Assembly (NCBI RefSeq): GCF_035610345.1 | Contig: NZ_CP141212.1 | Span: 2,423,976-2,487,975 of the forward strand | DNA from: Sinorhizobium meliloti | Lineage (GTDB): Bacteria; Pseudomonadota; Alphaproteobacteria; Rhizobiales; Rhizobiaceae | Direction of reading: 5' to 3' | Length of the DNA stretch: 64,000 nucleotides | In this document: in pieces, positions 45,840 to 54,918 of the stretch | How the letters are laid out: each line of letters begins with the position of its first letter | Position numbering within the stretch: position 1 is the first letter of the stretch | The notes under the pieces: generated by a model | Databases searched by the model: none | What the model was told of the DNA's origin: nothing | Seen by the model: the letters and a program-made list of their open reading frames with translations, nothing else | Made by a program: the position numbers and the translations under genes

Positions 45840-46673
45840 ATGCGCCACGCCGGAATCATTCTGATCTCCGCGTTTCTCCTTTCAGGAGCGGCCTTGCCGA
45901 AGACCGGACCGGTACCCGCGCCGCGTCCGTCCGCCGGCAGCGGCCAGCCGACGCCCACGCCCAAGCCCGTTACGCCACCCCCGGGTGATGCTGACAGCCT
46001 GGAAAAATCCGGCGGAGAAAAGAAGGACGGTGCGCGGGCGGCGCAGGAATTGCCTCCGAGCTGGAAGGACGACGCCCTCGACGTCGGCCCTGTGCTGACG
46101 ATCGAGAAAGAGAACCCTAAGGAATATGCATCCTGTCTCTCGGAATTGAAATCGCTCGGCGCCGCCTTTGCCGAGGTCGATGGCATCGATGACGGCAAGG
46201 GCTGCGGCATCGACAAGCCGATCCGGGTCAGTGCGATACTGCCCGATGTGACGCTGAAGCCCGAGGGGGTGATGCGCTGCAAGGCGGCGCTGGCGCTCGC
46301 GCGCTGGACGAAGGAAACGGCGGCACCGGCCACCAGAAGCGCCTTCGGGGCCGAGACCCGCATCGTCGCCTTGAACCAGGCATCAACCTATATCTGCCGC
46401 CTGAGGAACAATGCAGAGACCGGCAAGATATCCGAACATGCGCGCGGCAACGCGGTCGACATCGCCTCGTTCACGCTGAGCAACGACAAGACGATCGAGA
46501 TCCAGCCCCGCGACGAGGACGGCACCCTCACCGGCGCGTTCCAGCGGGCGGTCACGGCTTCGGCCTGCCTGTATTTCACGACCGTCCTCGACCCCGGCAG
46601 TGACGCGGCGCATGAAGATCATCTGCATCTGGACGTGATCGAAAGAAAGAACGGATACCGCTATTGCCGCTGA
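45840..46673 (+). CDS. extensin-like C-terminal domain protein
   Basis: A 277-aa exported protein with a signal-like N terminus (MRHAGIILISAFLLSGAALP), a proline-rich linker (PVPAPRPSAG, PTPTPKPVTPPP), and a C-terminal extensin-like domain: CGIDKPIRVSAI, VMRCKAALALARW, the HARGNAVDIASFTL metal-type segment and HEDHLHLDVIERKNGYRYC. The family looks like a D,D-peptidase-type fold (conserved His/Asp, His), so a cell-wall role is likely but unproven. The ATG 45840 is chosen; an upstream in-frame codon would include the tandem repeat. Confidence 0.88.
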   Translation: MRHAGIILISAFLLSGAALPKTGPVPAPRPSAGSGQPTPTPKPVTPPPGDADSLEKSGGEKKDGARAAQELPPSWKDDALDVGPVLTIEKENPKEYASCLSELKSLGAAFAEVDGIDDGKGCGIDKPIRVSAILPDVTLKPEGVMRCKAALALARWTKETAAPATRSAFGAETRIVALNQASTYICRLRNNAETGKISEHARGNAVDIASFTLSNDKTIEIQPRDEDGTLTGAFQRAVTASACLYFTTVLDPGSDAAHEDHLHLDVIERKNGYRYCR

Positions 46674-46703
46674 GGAGCGCGATCGCCCCGCAACCCGCCC
46701 GCG

Positions 46704-46734
46704 CCCCTCTCCCCGCATGCGGGGAGAAGGGGCT
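46704..46734. repeat. palindromic intergenic repeat
   Basis: CCCCTCTCCCCGC and GCGGGGAGAAGGGG flank AT in a near-perfect palindrome between the convergent extensin-like and fhs genes; same family as those at 51070-51197 and 51639-51768. Confidence 0.7.
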
Positions 46735-46764
46735 TGCATCGAGCGCCAGCGCGGCCGAGCCGCC

Positions 46765-48444
46765 TCAAAACAACCCCTCGATATACCCCTGCTCGTTCAG
46801 CCGTATCCGTTCCGAAGAAGGCACCTTCGGCAGGCCGGGCATCGTCATGATCTCGCCGGTGATGACGACGATGAAGCCGGCGCCGGCAGCCAGCCGGACC
46901 TCGCGGATCGGCACGGTGTGGCCGGTCGGCGCTCCGCGCAGGTTCGGGTCGGTGGAAAAGGAATACTGCGTTTTAGCCATGCAGATCGGCAGATGGCCGT
47001 AGCCCTGATCTTCCCAGGTGCGCAGCTGATCGCGAACCACCTTGTCGGCGATCACCTCGCTCGCATGATAAATGTCCTTGGCGATCGTTTCGATCTTTTC
47101 GAAGAGAGGCATCTCGTCCGCGTAGAGCGGTGAGAACTGCGAATGTCCGGCATTGGCAAGATCCACCACCCTGCGCGCGAGCTCCTCGATGCCCGCCGAA
47201 CCCTCGGCCCAGTGCTTGCAGAGGACCGCTTCGGAGCCGAGCGTGCGGACATAGTCCTTGATCGCACGGATCTCGGCCTCGGTATCGGAGGTGAAGTGGT
47301 TGATCGCGACGAGCACGGGGACGCCGAATTTCTTGACGTTCTGGATGTGGCGGCCGAGGTTCGGGCATCCCTTCCTCAGCGCCTCGACGTTCTCCCTGGC
47401 GAGATCCTCTCTCTTGACGCCTCCGTTCATCTTGATCGCCCGGACCGTTGCGACGATCACCGCTGCATCCGGCTTGAGACCTGCCTTGCGACACTTGATA
47501 TCGAAGAATTTCTCTGCGCCGAGATCCGCTCCGAAACCGGCCTCGGTCACGACGTAGTCGGCGAGCTTCAACGCCGTCGTGGTGGCCACGACCGAATTGC
47601 AGCCATGCGCGATGTTGGCGAAGGGGCCGCCGTGTACGAAGGCGGGATTGTTCTCGAGCGTCTGCACCAGATTGGGCTGCATCGCGTCCTTGAGCAGCAC
47701 CGCCATCGCCCCGTCGGCCTTGATGTCGCGTGCAAAGACGGGGCTCTTGTCGCGGCGGTAGCCGATGATGATGTTGCCGAGCCGCCTTTCGAGGTCCTTG
47801 ATGTCCATAGCCAGACACAGGATCGCCATGACTTCCGAGGCGACGGTGATGTCGAAGCCGGTCTCTCTTGGATAGCCGTTAGCGACGCCGCCGAGCGAGC
47901 CGACGATCTGGCGAAGCGCCCGGTCGTTCATGTCCATGACCCGCCGCCAGGCGATGCGGCGAATGTCTATCGCCTGTTCGTTGCCCCAATAGATGTGGTT
48001 GTCGATCAGGGCGGCGAGAAGATTATGCGCCGACGTAATGGCATGGAAATCGCCGGTGAAATGAAGGTTGATGTCCTCCATCGGCACCACCTGGGCGTAA
48101 CCGCCGCCCGCCGCCCCGCCCTTGATGCCGAAACAGGGGCCGAGCGACGCCTCGCGAATGCAGACGATCGTCTTCTTGCCGATCCGGTTCAGGCCGTCGC
48201 CGAGACCGACGGTGGTCGTCGTCTTGCCCTCGCCCGCCGGCGTCGGGTTGATGGCGGTCACCAGGATGAGCCGGCCGTCCCTCTTTTCCTGCTGCGCCGC
48301 AATGAACTCGGCGCTCACCTTGGCCTTGTCATGGCCGTAGGGAAGCAGATGCTCCGGCGGAATGCCTAGTTTCGCGCCCACCTCCATAATCGGTTGCTTG
48401 CGCGCGGCACGCGCGATCTCGATGTCGGACTTTACCTCTCCCAC
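46765..48444 (-). CDS. fhs: formate-tetrahydrofolate ligase
   Basis: A 559-aa enzyme that makes 10-formyl-THF from formate, ATP and THF for one-carbon metabolism. The ATP-binding loop [20 protein letters not shown] is near residue 70, followed by [20 protein letters not shown] and the C-terminal [21 protein letters not shown] 48444 is chosen as start because it gives the known length and follows a GGGGGA ribosome binding site; an ATG at 48471 is possible. Confidence 0.95.
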   Translation of the reverse strand: MGEVKSDIEIARAARKQPIMEVGAKLGIPPEHLLPYGHDKAKVSAEFIAAQQEKRDGRLILVTAINPTPAGEGKTTTTVGLGDGLNRIGKKTIVCIREASLGPCFGIKGGAAGGGYAQVVPMEDINLHFTGDFHAITSAHNLLAALIDNHIYWGNEQAIDIRRIAWRRVMDMNDRALRQIVGSLGGVANGYPRETGFDITVASEVMAILCLAMDIKDLERRLGNIIIGYRRDKSPVFARDIKADGAMAVLLKDAMQPNLVQTLENNPAFVHGGPFANIAHGCNSVVATTTALKLADYVVTEAGFGADLGAEKFFDIKCRKAGLKPDAAVIVATVRAIKMNGGVKREDLARENVEALRKGCPNLGRHIQNVKKFGVPVLVAINHFTSDTEAEIRAIKDYVRTLGSEAVLCKHWAEGSAGIEELARRVVDLANAGHSQFSPLYADEMPLFEKIETIAKDIYHASEVIADKVVRDQLRTWEDQGYGHLPICMAKTQYSFSTDPNLRGAPTGHTVPIREVRLAAGAGFIVVITGEIMTMPGLPKVPSSERIRLNEQGYIEGLF

Positions 48445-48531
48445 GGCTTCCCCCCAGTTTGCCTCGCGCATCCCGCCTCCTCCGCGGGGTGCGCAGGTTC
48501 CATTCCTTTGCCTAGGCTCGCACGTCGCCCG

Positions 48532-49752
48532 TCAACGGGCAAGAATGTCGCGCATTTCCACGAGGTTCGACCGAACCCTGAGGATATAAAAACCCATGGT
48601 GGCGAGGTGCGTCGGCATGATCCAGCCGTCCTCGCGGCCGTTCGAAATGATGAGCGGCTGGATTCTGAGCGCCGCGCGAAGCTGCTTCATCGTTTCGGTA
48701 TAGATCGGCCCCAGGCCACGCTGGGTGACGACATTCTCGAAATCGGCACCGGCAGCCGAGAGAATGCCGTAATAGCCGTAGAGCTGGCCGAAGGCGAACC
48801 AGAAGCGGTCGTCGGCCCGCGTGTCGAACCAGCCGCCATTGTGGAACTCCGATCGTTCGCGGATGATCGCCGAGGTGTTGCCGAGATCATTGGCGACGCG
48901 ATCGAGGAACTCGACCATGTTGTCGGACCGTCCGTCGAAGATCGCCTCGCACTTGCCGAGCGAGACGTTAAACTTCCTCAGGTCGCGCATCGCCGAACGA
49001 TAGAAGCTGGGCGTCGGGGTCTTCGGACCAAAGGGGTTAAGGCCGAAATACCAGGTTTCCTCGTCAAACTGGATATTGCCGCGCGCGCTCTGCAGGTCCG
49101 CATTGACTCCCGATGTACCGCGAACACGGCCGAGGGAATCCACCAGTTCCACCGCTGTGCGCCGGACCGCCTGATTGATGCCGCGCTGGAAGGACGCCTT
49201 GTTGTCCAGCCAGGGCGTATCGTCCCAGTCCAGTCCGAAAAAGCCGAGCTTGTAGCCGAGCATCGACGAGATCCAGGCATTCTGATTGACATTGAGATCG
49301 ATGAGATCGGCCGCCACCTCGACGACGGCCGAGGTCTGGCAAACCGTTCCGGCCGGAAGCTCCGCCACTGCGAGAGCCTCGGTCGTGCTGTCCGCAGCGG
49401 AGGGTGCTACCGTAGCTCGGTTCGCGTCAGCCGCAGAACCGGACTGGCCCGTCGTCGTTCCAGGTCCGCTGACGGGCGAACCGGCCGGAGTCCTGCGGTC
49501 GGCGATCTTGTAGCGGTCGACATAGTCCGGGTCGAAATTCGTCCAGGCTTGCGTCTGCCAGACAAAGTAGGCGTAGAAGAGCACGAGGCAGAGGAGGATC
49601 AGGCCGATCGGCCCCTTGATGATCCAGCTTCGTCCCCGGTACCAGTTGCCGAGCGCGACGAACGGCCACAGAAGCCAAGCCACCGCCAATCCGATGCCAC
49701 GGCCGATCGCCGTGAATACACGCTGGAAGAACGCAACGATCGGATCGAACAT
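48532..49752 (-). CDS. DUF2333 family membrane protein
   Basis: A 406-aa protein with one or two N-terminal hydrophobic segments (AIGRGIGLAVAWLLWPFVAL and GPIGLILLCLVLFYAYFVWQ, about residues 15-70) and a large extracytoplasmic domain with NQNAWISSMLGYKLGFFGLD and NPFGPKTPTPSFYRSAMRDL, matching DUF2333. The function is unknown. It is the last gene of an operon with a 429-aa protein (3-base gap). Confidence 0.82.
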   Translation of the reverse strand: MFDPIVAFFQRVFTAIGRGIGLAVAWLLWPFVALGNWYRGRSWIIKGPIGLILLCLVLFYAYFVWQTQAWTNFDPDYVDRYKIADRRTPAGSPVSGPGTTTGQSGSAADANRATVAPSAADSTTEALAVAELPAGTVCQTSAVVEVAADLIDLNVNQNAWISSMLGYKLGFFGLDWDDTPWLDNKASFQRGINQAVRRTAVELVDSLGRVRGTSGVNADLQSARGNIQFDEETWYFGLNPFGPKTPTPSFYRSAMRDLRKFNVSLGKCEAIFDGRSDNMVEFLDRVANDLGNTSAIIRERSEFHNGGWFDTRADDRFWFAFGQLYGYYGILSAAGADFENVVTQRGLGPIYTETMKQLRAALRIQPLIISNGREDGWIMPTHLATMGFYILRVRSNLVEMRDILAR

Positions 49753-49755
49753 GTT

Positions 49756-51045
49756 TTATTCCTCTTTGAGACCGTAGAGCTTATGACGGAAGGCGGCCTT
49801 GTCCTTGAGATATGTGCCGGTCAGTGTCGCAACAACATATTCGCGGAACTTTTCGCTGTAGCCCTCATAGGCTTTGTAGAAGCCTTGCTTGTCGAACACG
49901 AATCGCGAGACGAAATCGCGAGGGACCAGTTCGGAGATCAGGCGGTTGACGAGCCATTGATCGGGATGCTGCGGGGCGGCCCGGACGAGCAGAAACCGGT
50001 TCTCCGGGGCGACGTCCTGCATCCTGATCGTACCCGTCGCGGCGATCGCCCGCGCCATTTCCTGGAGGAAGGGATAAATCCCGTCGCGCGCCACGAGCGC
50101 GGCATTGCGGTGGATCCAGGTCTGGAGCCATATCCGGTCGACATTCGTCAGATCGGCCTGCGGATCGGCATCGTTGACGAGCCCACGGATCACCATGTCC
50201 GCGCGATGCTGGAAGAGGCCGGACTCCTGCACCCAGGATGCCTGCGGCAATTGCAGCCGGTTGGTCGTCGCCAGAAAGTCATAGATGCGGGCGTGGTCGG
50301 TTATGGCGATGTAGCTGACCTGCCAGGGCCGCGAACGGCGAAAACCGGGTACGGAAGGGTCGCAGATGACCGTCGTCGTCTTCTCGTCGAGAAAGACGTA
50401 GACGCCGCCGAAGTGATTTGCCCAGAAGGCCTCATGGCGGAAGACCAGTTCGTCCGGCACGAGCACGTTCTGCCTTATGTCGCCGGTTGTCTTGGCGAGT
50501 TCGACCATCCGATCGAGCATCGCGTCGTCCGCCCACGCGTTCGGCACCTTTTTCAGCCGGTCGACGAGCTCGCGCAGTTCGGTCGCCTTGCCGAGCATGT
50601 CCTCGGCCGAGAGCACCCGGAAGCGGACTTCGTTGATGGAAAGCAGATCGTCAATGTCCTCGACGACCGAGACCGAATCCTCGATCTCGCCGTAGAGCGC
50701 ATCCTTGATGGTGATCGCATTGATCGCGCGGCCATTGGCGTTGAAGAATTCGTGCATCAGCGCCGCGGTGTTTGAGAAGCTCGTGTGCACGACCGGCAGA
50801 TCCGCCTGAGCCGGCGTCAGGATGATGAAGCGCCGGTTGACTCGGTTCGGATCCAGATAGTCGCGGTCGCCGATTTCCTCGGCGATTTCGGGTGAGAAGC
50901 CGGTCATGTCGATGCTGAACCGCTGAAGAGCCGTCGGTTTCAGCCCGAAGCCTTTGAGAGCCTTGTTGTAGCGCGAGACGAGATGCGGTTCGGAAATGTC
51001 GAGCAGCCGCCCATAGATGAGCTCCGCTTCCAAAAGACGCTTCAT
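49756..51045 (-). CDS. conserved hypothetical protein (DUF6638-like)
   Basis: A 429-aa soluble protein starting MKRLLEAELIYGRLLDISEP. I recognise no catalytic motif; the segment FNSRGRAIN-like region and KTTTVICDPSVPGFRRSRPW are conserved features seen in rhizobial homologues. The DUF6638 name is from memory and uncertain. It sits between a repeat-flanked DUF559 gene and the DUF2333 gene, and is likely part of the AAA+ operon. Confidence 0.7.
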   Translation of the reverse strand: MKRLLEAELIYGRLLDISEPHLVSRYNKALKGFGLKPTALQRFSIDMTGFSPEIAEEIGDRDYLDPNRVNRRFIILTPAQADLPVVHTSFSNTAALMHEFFNANGRAINAITIKDALYGEIEDSVSVVEDIDDLLSINEVRFRVLSAEDMLGKATELRELVDRLKKVPNAWADDAMLDRMVELAKTTGDIRQNVLVPDELVFRHEAFWANHFGGVYVFLDEKTTTVICDPSVPGFRRSRPWQVSYIAITDHARIYDFLATTNRLQLPQASWVQESGLFQHRADMVIRGLVNDADPQADLTNVDRIWLQTWIHRNAALVARDGIYPFLQEMARAIAATGTIRMQDVAPENRFLLVRAAPQHPDQWLVNRLISELVPRDFVSRFVFDKQGFYKAYEGYSEKFREYVVATLTGTYLKDKAAFRHKLYGLKEE

Positions 51046-51069
51046 GCGGCGATGCTCCTCAGCATTCTG

Positions 51070-51197
51070 CCCCTCACCCTGGCCCTCTCGCCGCGCGCGG
51101 GGAGAGGGGACACCGTCGTGGTCTGCTTCAACCTCCCCGGCCAGAAGCAAGTTGGTCCCCTCTCCCCGCCTGCGGGGAGAGGGTTAGGGTGAGGGGC
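51070..51197. repeat. mosaic repeat copy A flanking DUF559 gene
   Basis: A 128-bp element with inverted ends CCCCTCACCCT and AGGGTGAGGGG, and two inner GC palindromes (CCGCGCGCGG and CCCCGCCTGCGGGG). Matches the copy at 51639-51768. Confidence 0.8.
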
Positions 51198-51226
51198 GGA
51201 CCGAGACGCCGATTTCGACGCCCGAC

Positions 51227-51627
51227 TCATCTCTTCTCCCCCGGAATGAAGGTCAAATCAGCACTCCTCATTGCTCCCGCCATCCGCTTTTCCAGGACCG
51301 CCACGATCGTTTCCAGCACCGCCGCGCGGTCATTGAAGACGTCCGTATTCCAGAAGCGGAGCACACTCCAGCCATTCGTGACCATGAACGCGTCGCGCCT
51401 CTCATCGCCGCTGCCGATCTGATGCTGACTGCCGTCGACCTCGACGACCAGCCGCTCATCACGGCAGGCGAAATCAGCATAGTAACGACCGATGGGGACC
51501 TGCCGGACGAACTTGAGCCGTTTAGTCGCCGGCCTCTCAGTTCCGACCAAAGAAGCGCTTCTGCTTCATTGTCGCTTTGCCGCAGACCTCTCGCGCGTTC
51601 TGTCTGGCGTTCGTTCGGTCCTCTCAT
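51227..51627 (-). pseudogene. DUF559 (VSR-like) endonuclease-domain gene, frameshifted
   Basis: The N-terminal part reads MRGPNERQTERARGLRQSDN and LWSELRGRRLNG in one frame; the homologous continuation KFVRQVPIGRYYADFACRDE, LVVEVDGSQH with the catalytic Glu/Asp region, GWSVLRFWNTDVF is in another frame. One missing base near 51515-51520 (in ...CTAAACGGCTCAAGTTC...) would restore one ORF of about 133 aa. The DUF559 fold is related to the Vsr and other restriction-like nucleases. Two mosaic repeats bracket it. Confidence 0.8.
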
Positions 51628-51638
51628 GCTTGCGGGTT

Positions 51639-51768
51639 GCCCTTCACCCTAGCCCTCTCCCCGCGCGCGGGGAGAGGGGACACCGTTGTGTTCAATCGCA
51701 CCCGATAACGCGCCCAAAGGATCTCGTCCCCTCTCCCCGCCTGCGGGGAGAGGGTTAGGGTGAGGGGC
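51639..51768. repeat. mosaic repeat copy B flanking DUF559 gene
   Basis: A 130-bp element with ends CCCTTCACCCTAG and TTAGGGTGAGGGGC and the same inner GC palindromes as copy A at 51070-51197. A different central spacer (TTCAATCGCACCCGATAACG) separates the two halves. Confidence 0.8.
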
Positions 51769-51788
51769 AAATGCCGCGAACACAACCT

Positions 51789-53705
51789 TCATCCCTGCCA
51801 CCTGCCCTCGCGCTTCATCGTCTCGATCTCTCGGATCGCCCTCTCGCGCTGACGCTCCCGGCGGATGATCTCGCCGACTGCCGCATCGTCGGATTTGTCG
51901 GTGTAGCGGAACTCGCTATCCGCATAGCGGTTGATTTCCTGCAGCACCATGTCGATGGTGATCGGGCCTCGCAGTTGCTCGATCATCGCCTTCTTCTCAT
52001 CGTAGGGCCTATGCATGAACGTGCCGGCGTCCCGGAACCAGTCGTCGGGCAGTTCGACGTCCATGGCCCTCAGCTTGACGGCATCGGTGATGTTCCTGAT
52101 GGCGCGCCCGGTGAAGCGGGGTTCCGCCTCCTTGATCATGTGCAGATAGGCGCCCACATCGGCGAGCGTGGCGATCTTGCCCTTCTCCTTCTGATACCGC
52201 TCCCAGACGGCGGCAAGCCCCTCCTCCTGCGGTCGCGCATGCGCGGCATAGGATTGCGAGACGGCGCGCTTGATCTCCTGACCGGCATAGAGGTCGTGCT
52301 CGCCGAGGGGGATCTTGTGGTTCTTGCCGACGAGCAGCGCGAAGATGTCGATGTAGTCGTCCTCCGTCTGCGGCCCGTCGACCAGCCAGCGCGCACCGGC
52401 CCGCTGGCGCAGCGCGTCGTCGACATTCTCGGGATAGTTGGAGAACATGCCGAAGGTGCAGTTGCCGCGCACCACCGTCGAGGCGCCGGCGAAGCTCTCC
52501 ATCAGCACCGCCGTCACCTCGTGCTGACCGGCCGAGGCACGGTCGTCGGAGCGCTTTGCCGCCACCTGGTCGACATCGTCGATCGTGCCGAAGCCGATCG
52601 CCCGCGGGTTCACGACGTTGTTGACGAATTCCTTGCAATTCTGGCCCGATTTGCCCTGATAGGAGGAAATCTGGTCGACGCCGAAATTCTCGTAATGGAA
52701 GGGATAACCGGCGATGCCGCAATATTCGTGCAGCATGCCGGCGAGCATCTGGATCAGGATCGTCTTGCCGGTACCCGGCATGCCGTCGCCGATGAAGGTG
52801 AAGAGAAAGCCGCCGAGTTCGACGAAAGGGTTCATCTGCCGGTCGAAGTCGTAGGCCATCAGCATCTTGGCGAGCTTCAGCGCCTGGTACTTGGCGATGT
52901 GATTGCCGATGATCTCCTCGGGCTTCTTGAAGGTCATCACCAGCGGCTTGCGCTTCTGCCCGGGCGCGACGTCGAAACCGTTGAGCGTAAAATCGTCCTG
53001 GTCGAGCCGGATATGCACGCTCTCGAAATTCTGCAGACCGGTGAAACGCGCCTTGCGCGCAATCAGACCTTCGATCGCGATGCGGGAAAAGGCCCGGGCT
53101 CGTGCGACCAGCGCGAGCTCGTCCGGCGCACCGGCGATGCTGCGGTCGAGACCGGCGACCATGGTTTTCAGCGCATCCTGCGGCGTGTCGAAAAGGAAAT
53201 CCGGCTCCGCGGCATCGTCCACCGGCTCGCCCTCTTCCTGCAGCGTCGCGCCGAGATAGGCGGCAAGCGTGAAGGCGGCGATATAGGCCGAAGCGGAGAG
53301 CAGCGCTTTGAAATGAGCCGCATCCTCGCCGGTAAGCGGCGCGGTGGCGTTACGCGCCTGCAATTGTTCAAGGTTCGTCTGCCGCGCGAAGACATCGGCA
53401 ACAGCCAGCGCCACCTGGATGCCGCGACGGGTGCGATAGAGCACCGAATGCTGCGCCGGCGACAGGAGCGGGTCGGCGCTGCGAACCGCCTGGATGGTGC
53501 GTGCGAGTTCGACCTCGCGGCTGCGGCGCTGACCGCCGGTCGATACCGTCGAGACGAAACGGCGCCCCGTCCCTGCCAGCGGCGCGGCGGCCGCGCCATC
53601 GTCCCGCTCGACAATGGCAAGCTTGGTGACCAGGCTCTGCGCCACCGCCTGATGTCTGGCGATATCGTCCTCATGCAGTGTCGTCAGCCCTGTGTTCAAT
53701 GCCAT
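51789..53705 (-). CDS. AAA+ ATPase of an uncharacterised operon
   Basis: A 638-aa protein with an N-terminal helical region of about 250 residues and an AAA+ ATPase domain: Walker A FIGDGMPGTGKTILIQML, the second-region AIGFGTIDDVDQVAAKRSDD (Walker B-like), TFGMFSNYPENVDDALRQR (sensor region) and a C-terminal part with ALRQRAGARWLVDG. It is 3 bases from a 382-aa protein gene. The sequence looks like a classical AAA+ that would act on a partner protein; substrate and role are unknown. Confidence 0.85.
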   Translation of the reverse strand: MALNTGLTTLHEDDIARHQAVAQSLVTKLAIVERDDGAAAAPLAGTGRRFVSTVSTGGQRRSREVELARTIQAVRSADPLLSPAQHSVLYRTRRGIQVALAVADVFARQTNLEQLQARNATAPLTGEDAAHFKALLSASAYIAAFTLAAYLGATLQEEGEPVDDAAEPDFLFDTPQDALKTMVAGLDRSIAGAPDELALVARARAFSRIAIEGLIARKARFTGLQNFESVHIRLDQDDFTLNGFDVAPGQKRKPLVMTFKKPEEIIGNHIAKYQALKLAKMLMAYDFDRQMNPFVELGGFLFTFIGDGMPGTGKTILIQMLAGMLHEYCGIAGYPFHYENFGVDQISSYQGKSGQNCKEFVNNVVNPRAIGFGTIDDVDQVAAKRSDDRASAGQHEVTAVLMESFAGASTVVRGNCTFGMFSNYPENVDDALRQRAGARWLVDGPQTEDDYIDIFALLVGKNHKIPLGEHDLYAGQEIKRAVSQSYAAHARPQEEGLAAVWERYQKEKGKIATLADVGAYLHMIKEAEPRFTGRAIRNITDAVKLRAMDVELPDDWFRDAGTFMHRPYDEKKAMIEQLRGPITIDMVLQEINRYADSEFRYTDKSDDAAVGEIIRRERQRERAIREIETMKREGRWQG

Positions 53706-53708
53706 GGC

Positions 53709-54857
53709 TCAGACCTCGCTCACCACCTGGTTGCCGGATATGACATGCACCTTGTAATCGCCGAAGACCTGGGCGGCCTCGCCGGAGGCATAGAGCGCCT
53801 GGTACGCGTCGTGCGGCACCAGTGCATGCTTCTCATACGCGCTGACCCCCATGCGCGCCGCCTCCAGATCGGCGGTGTCGATGTGGAACTCCTCCTGCGC
53901 CTGGGTGGAGGACCAGAAGCCACGCGTTGCCGGCCGCTCCGCCTTCGAGAAGACCTCCTGCACCGTCCAGGTGAGCAGCCACGCATTCTCGGTCTTGCGC
54001 ACCCTGGAGAGAATGTCGTTGACCCTCGCATTGTTCTCGGTGATGCCCGCCGAATAGAAGGGCCCGAGCACGATCCGGCGAAGCTGCTTCGGATGCAGTT
54101 CGGGGAAGTCCCTGTCGAGATTTGTGGCGATCGTCGCCGGCGTCAGCGAATAGGCGCTGTTCTTGGAGGCGAAATCGTCGAAACGGCTTGCGAGCTCCGG
54201 ATTGAGCAGGCCACCTACCGGCAGCGGAATCTCGACTCCCCGATTGAGCTTGCCATCCTCGGTCACCAGCATTTCGACGATATTCTCCGATGAATCCTCG
54301 ATCGTCGCCATATAGATCATCGGCAGCGTCTGGCTGCCGTCGAACGCGCCCCAGGAAACGACGTAATAGGGCCGCATCGTCTTCGGATTGACCGCGACCC
54401 GGATCGTCTCCGGCAGGATGAACGGCGAAAAGATATCCCCCTTGCCGATCTGCTCCAGATAGAGCCTTTCGGCCATGCGAACCTGAAGCGCCTCGGGGAA
54501 CGCCCTCTGCCTCAGGATGAAATCGACCATTTCCTCGCGCAGCGCATCGGCGGAAGGAATGCTCGCAAGCCGCTTCTCCGCATTCTGCCGGTCGTTTTCG
54601 AGTTCCAGCACGTTCTGGAAAACCGGAAAGCCGCTTTCGGCGCGCGAGATGCGAAACTGTTCGACGAAACCTATCCGGTTTTCCCAGCAGGCGATCGAGG
54701 CTTTCAGCCGGGAAAGATAGGGACCGATGACTTCGCCGACGACGCTGTCGCGGTAAAGCGGCGAATTGCGGTCTCCGAGGAAGAGCTCGAGCCCTGCGAG
54801 CGCCGCCCGGACGGAGCCGAAATATTGCCTGACGGCCGAAGGAATGGCGGTATTCAT
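53709..54857 (-). CDS. conserved hypothetical protein (DUF6384-like)
   Basis: A 382-aa soluble protein, MNTAIPSAVRQYFGSVRAAL at the start and QVFGDYKVHVISGNQVVSEV at the end. No known motif. The family name DUF6384 is an uncertain memory. It lies 3 bases upstream of the AAA+ gene and 61 bases downstream of the coiled-coil gene, so it is a component of the same unknown system. Confidence 0.7.
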   Translation of the reverse strand: MNTAIPSAVRQYFGSVRAALAGLELFLGDRNSPLYRDSVVGEVIGPYLSRLKASIACWENRIGFVEQFRISRAESGFPVFQNVLELENDRQNAEKRLASIPSADALREEMVDFILRQRAFPEALQVRMAERLYLEQIGKGDIFSPFILPETIRVAVNPKTMRPYYVVSWGAFDGSQTLPMIYMATIEDSSENIVEMLVTEDGKLNRGVEIPLPVGGLLNPELASRFDDFASKNSAYSLTPATIATNLDRDFPELHPKQLRRIVLGPFYSAGITENNARVNDILSRVRKTENAWLLTWTVQEVFSKAERPATRGFWSSTQAQEEFHIDTADLEAARMGVSAYEKHALVPHDAYQALYASGEAAQVFGDYKVHVISGNQVVSEV

Positions 54858-54918
54858 GGCAGCTCTCCCGGCAAATGCCGAAAGGCGGTCGCAGATCGGA
54901 TCATTGCCGCCTTGCCGA

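Noticed and set aside
48394..50775. 793-aa ORF on the plus strand
   Set aside because: Antisense shadow of the DUF2333 and 429-aa protein genes.
51771..54293. 840-aa ORF on the plus strand
   Set aside because: Antisense to the AAA+ and 382-aa protein genes, whose motifs (Walker A) are clear on the minus strand.
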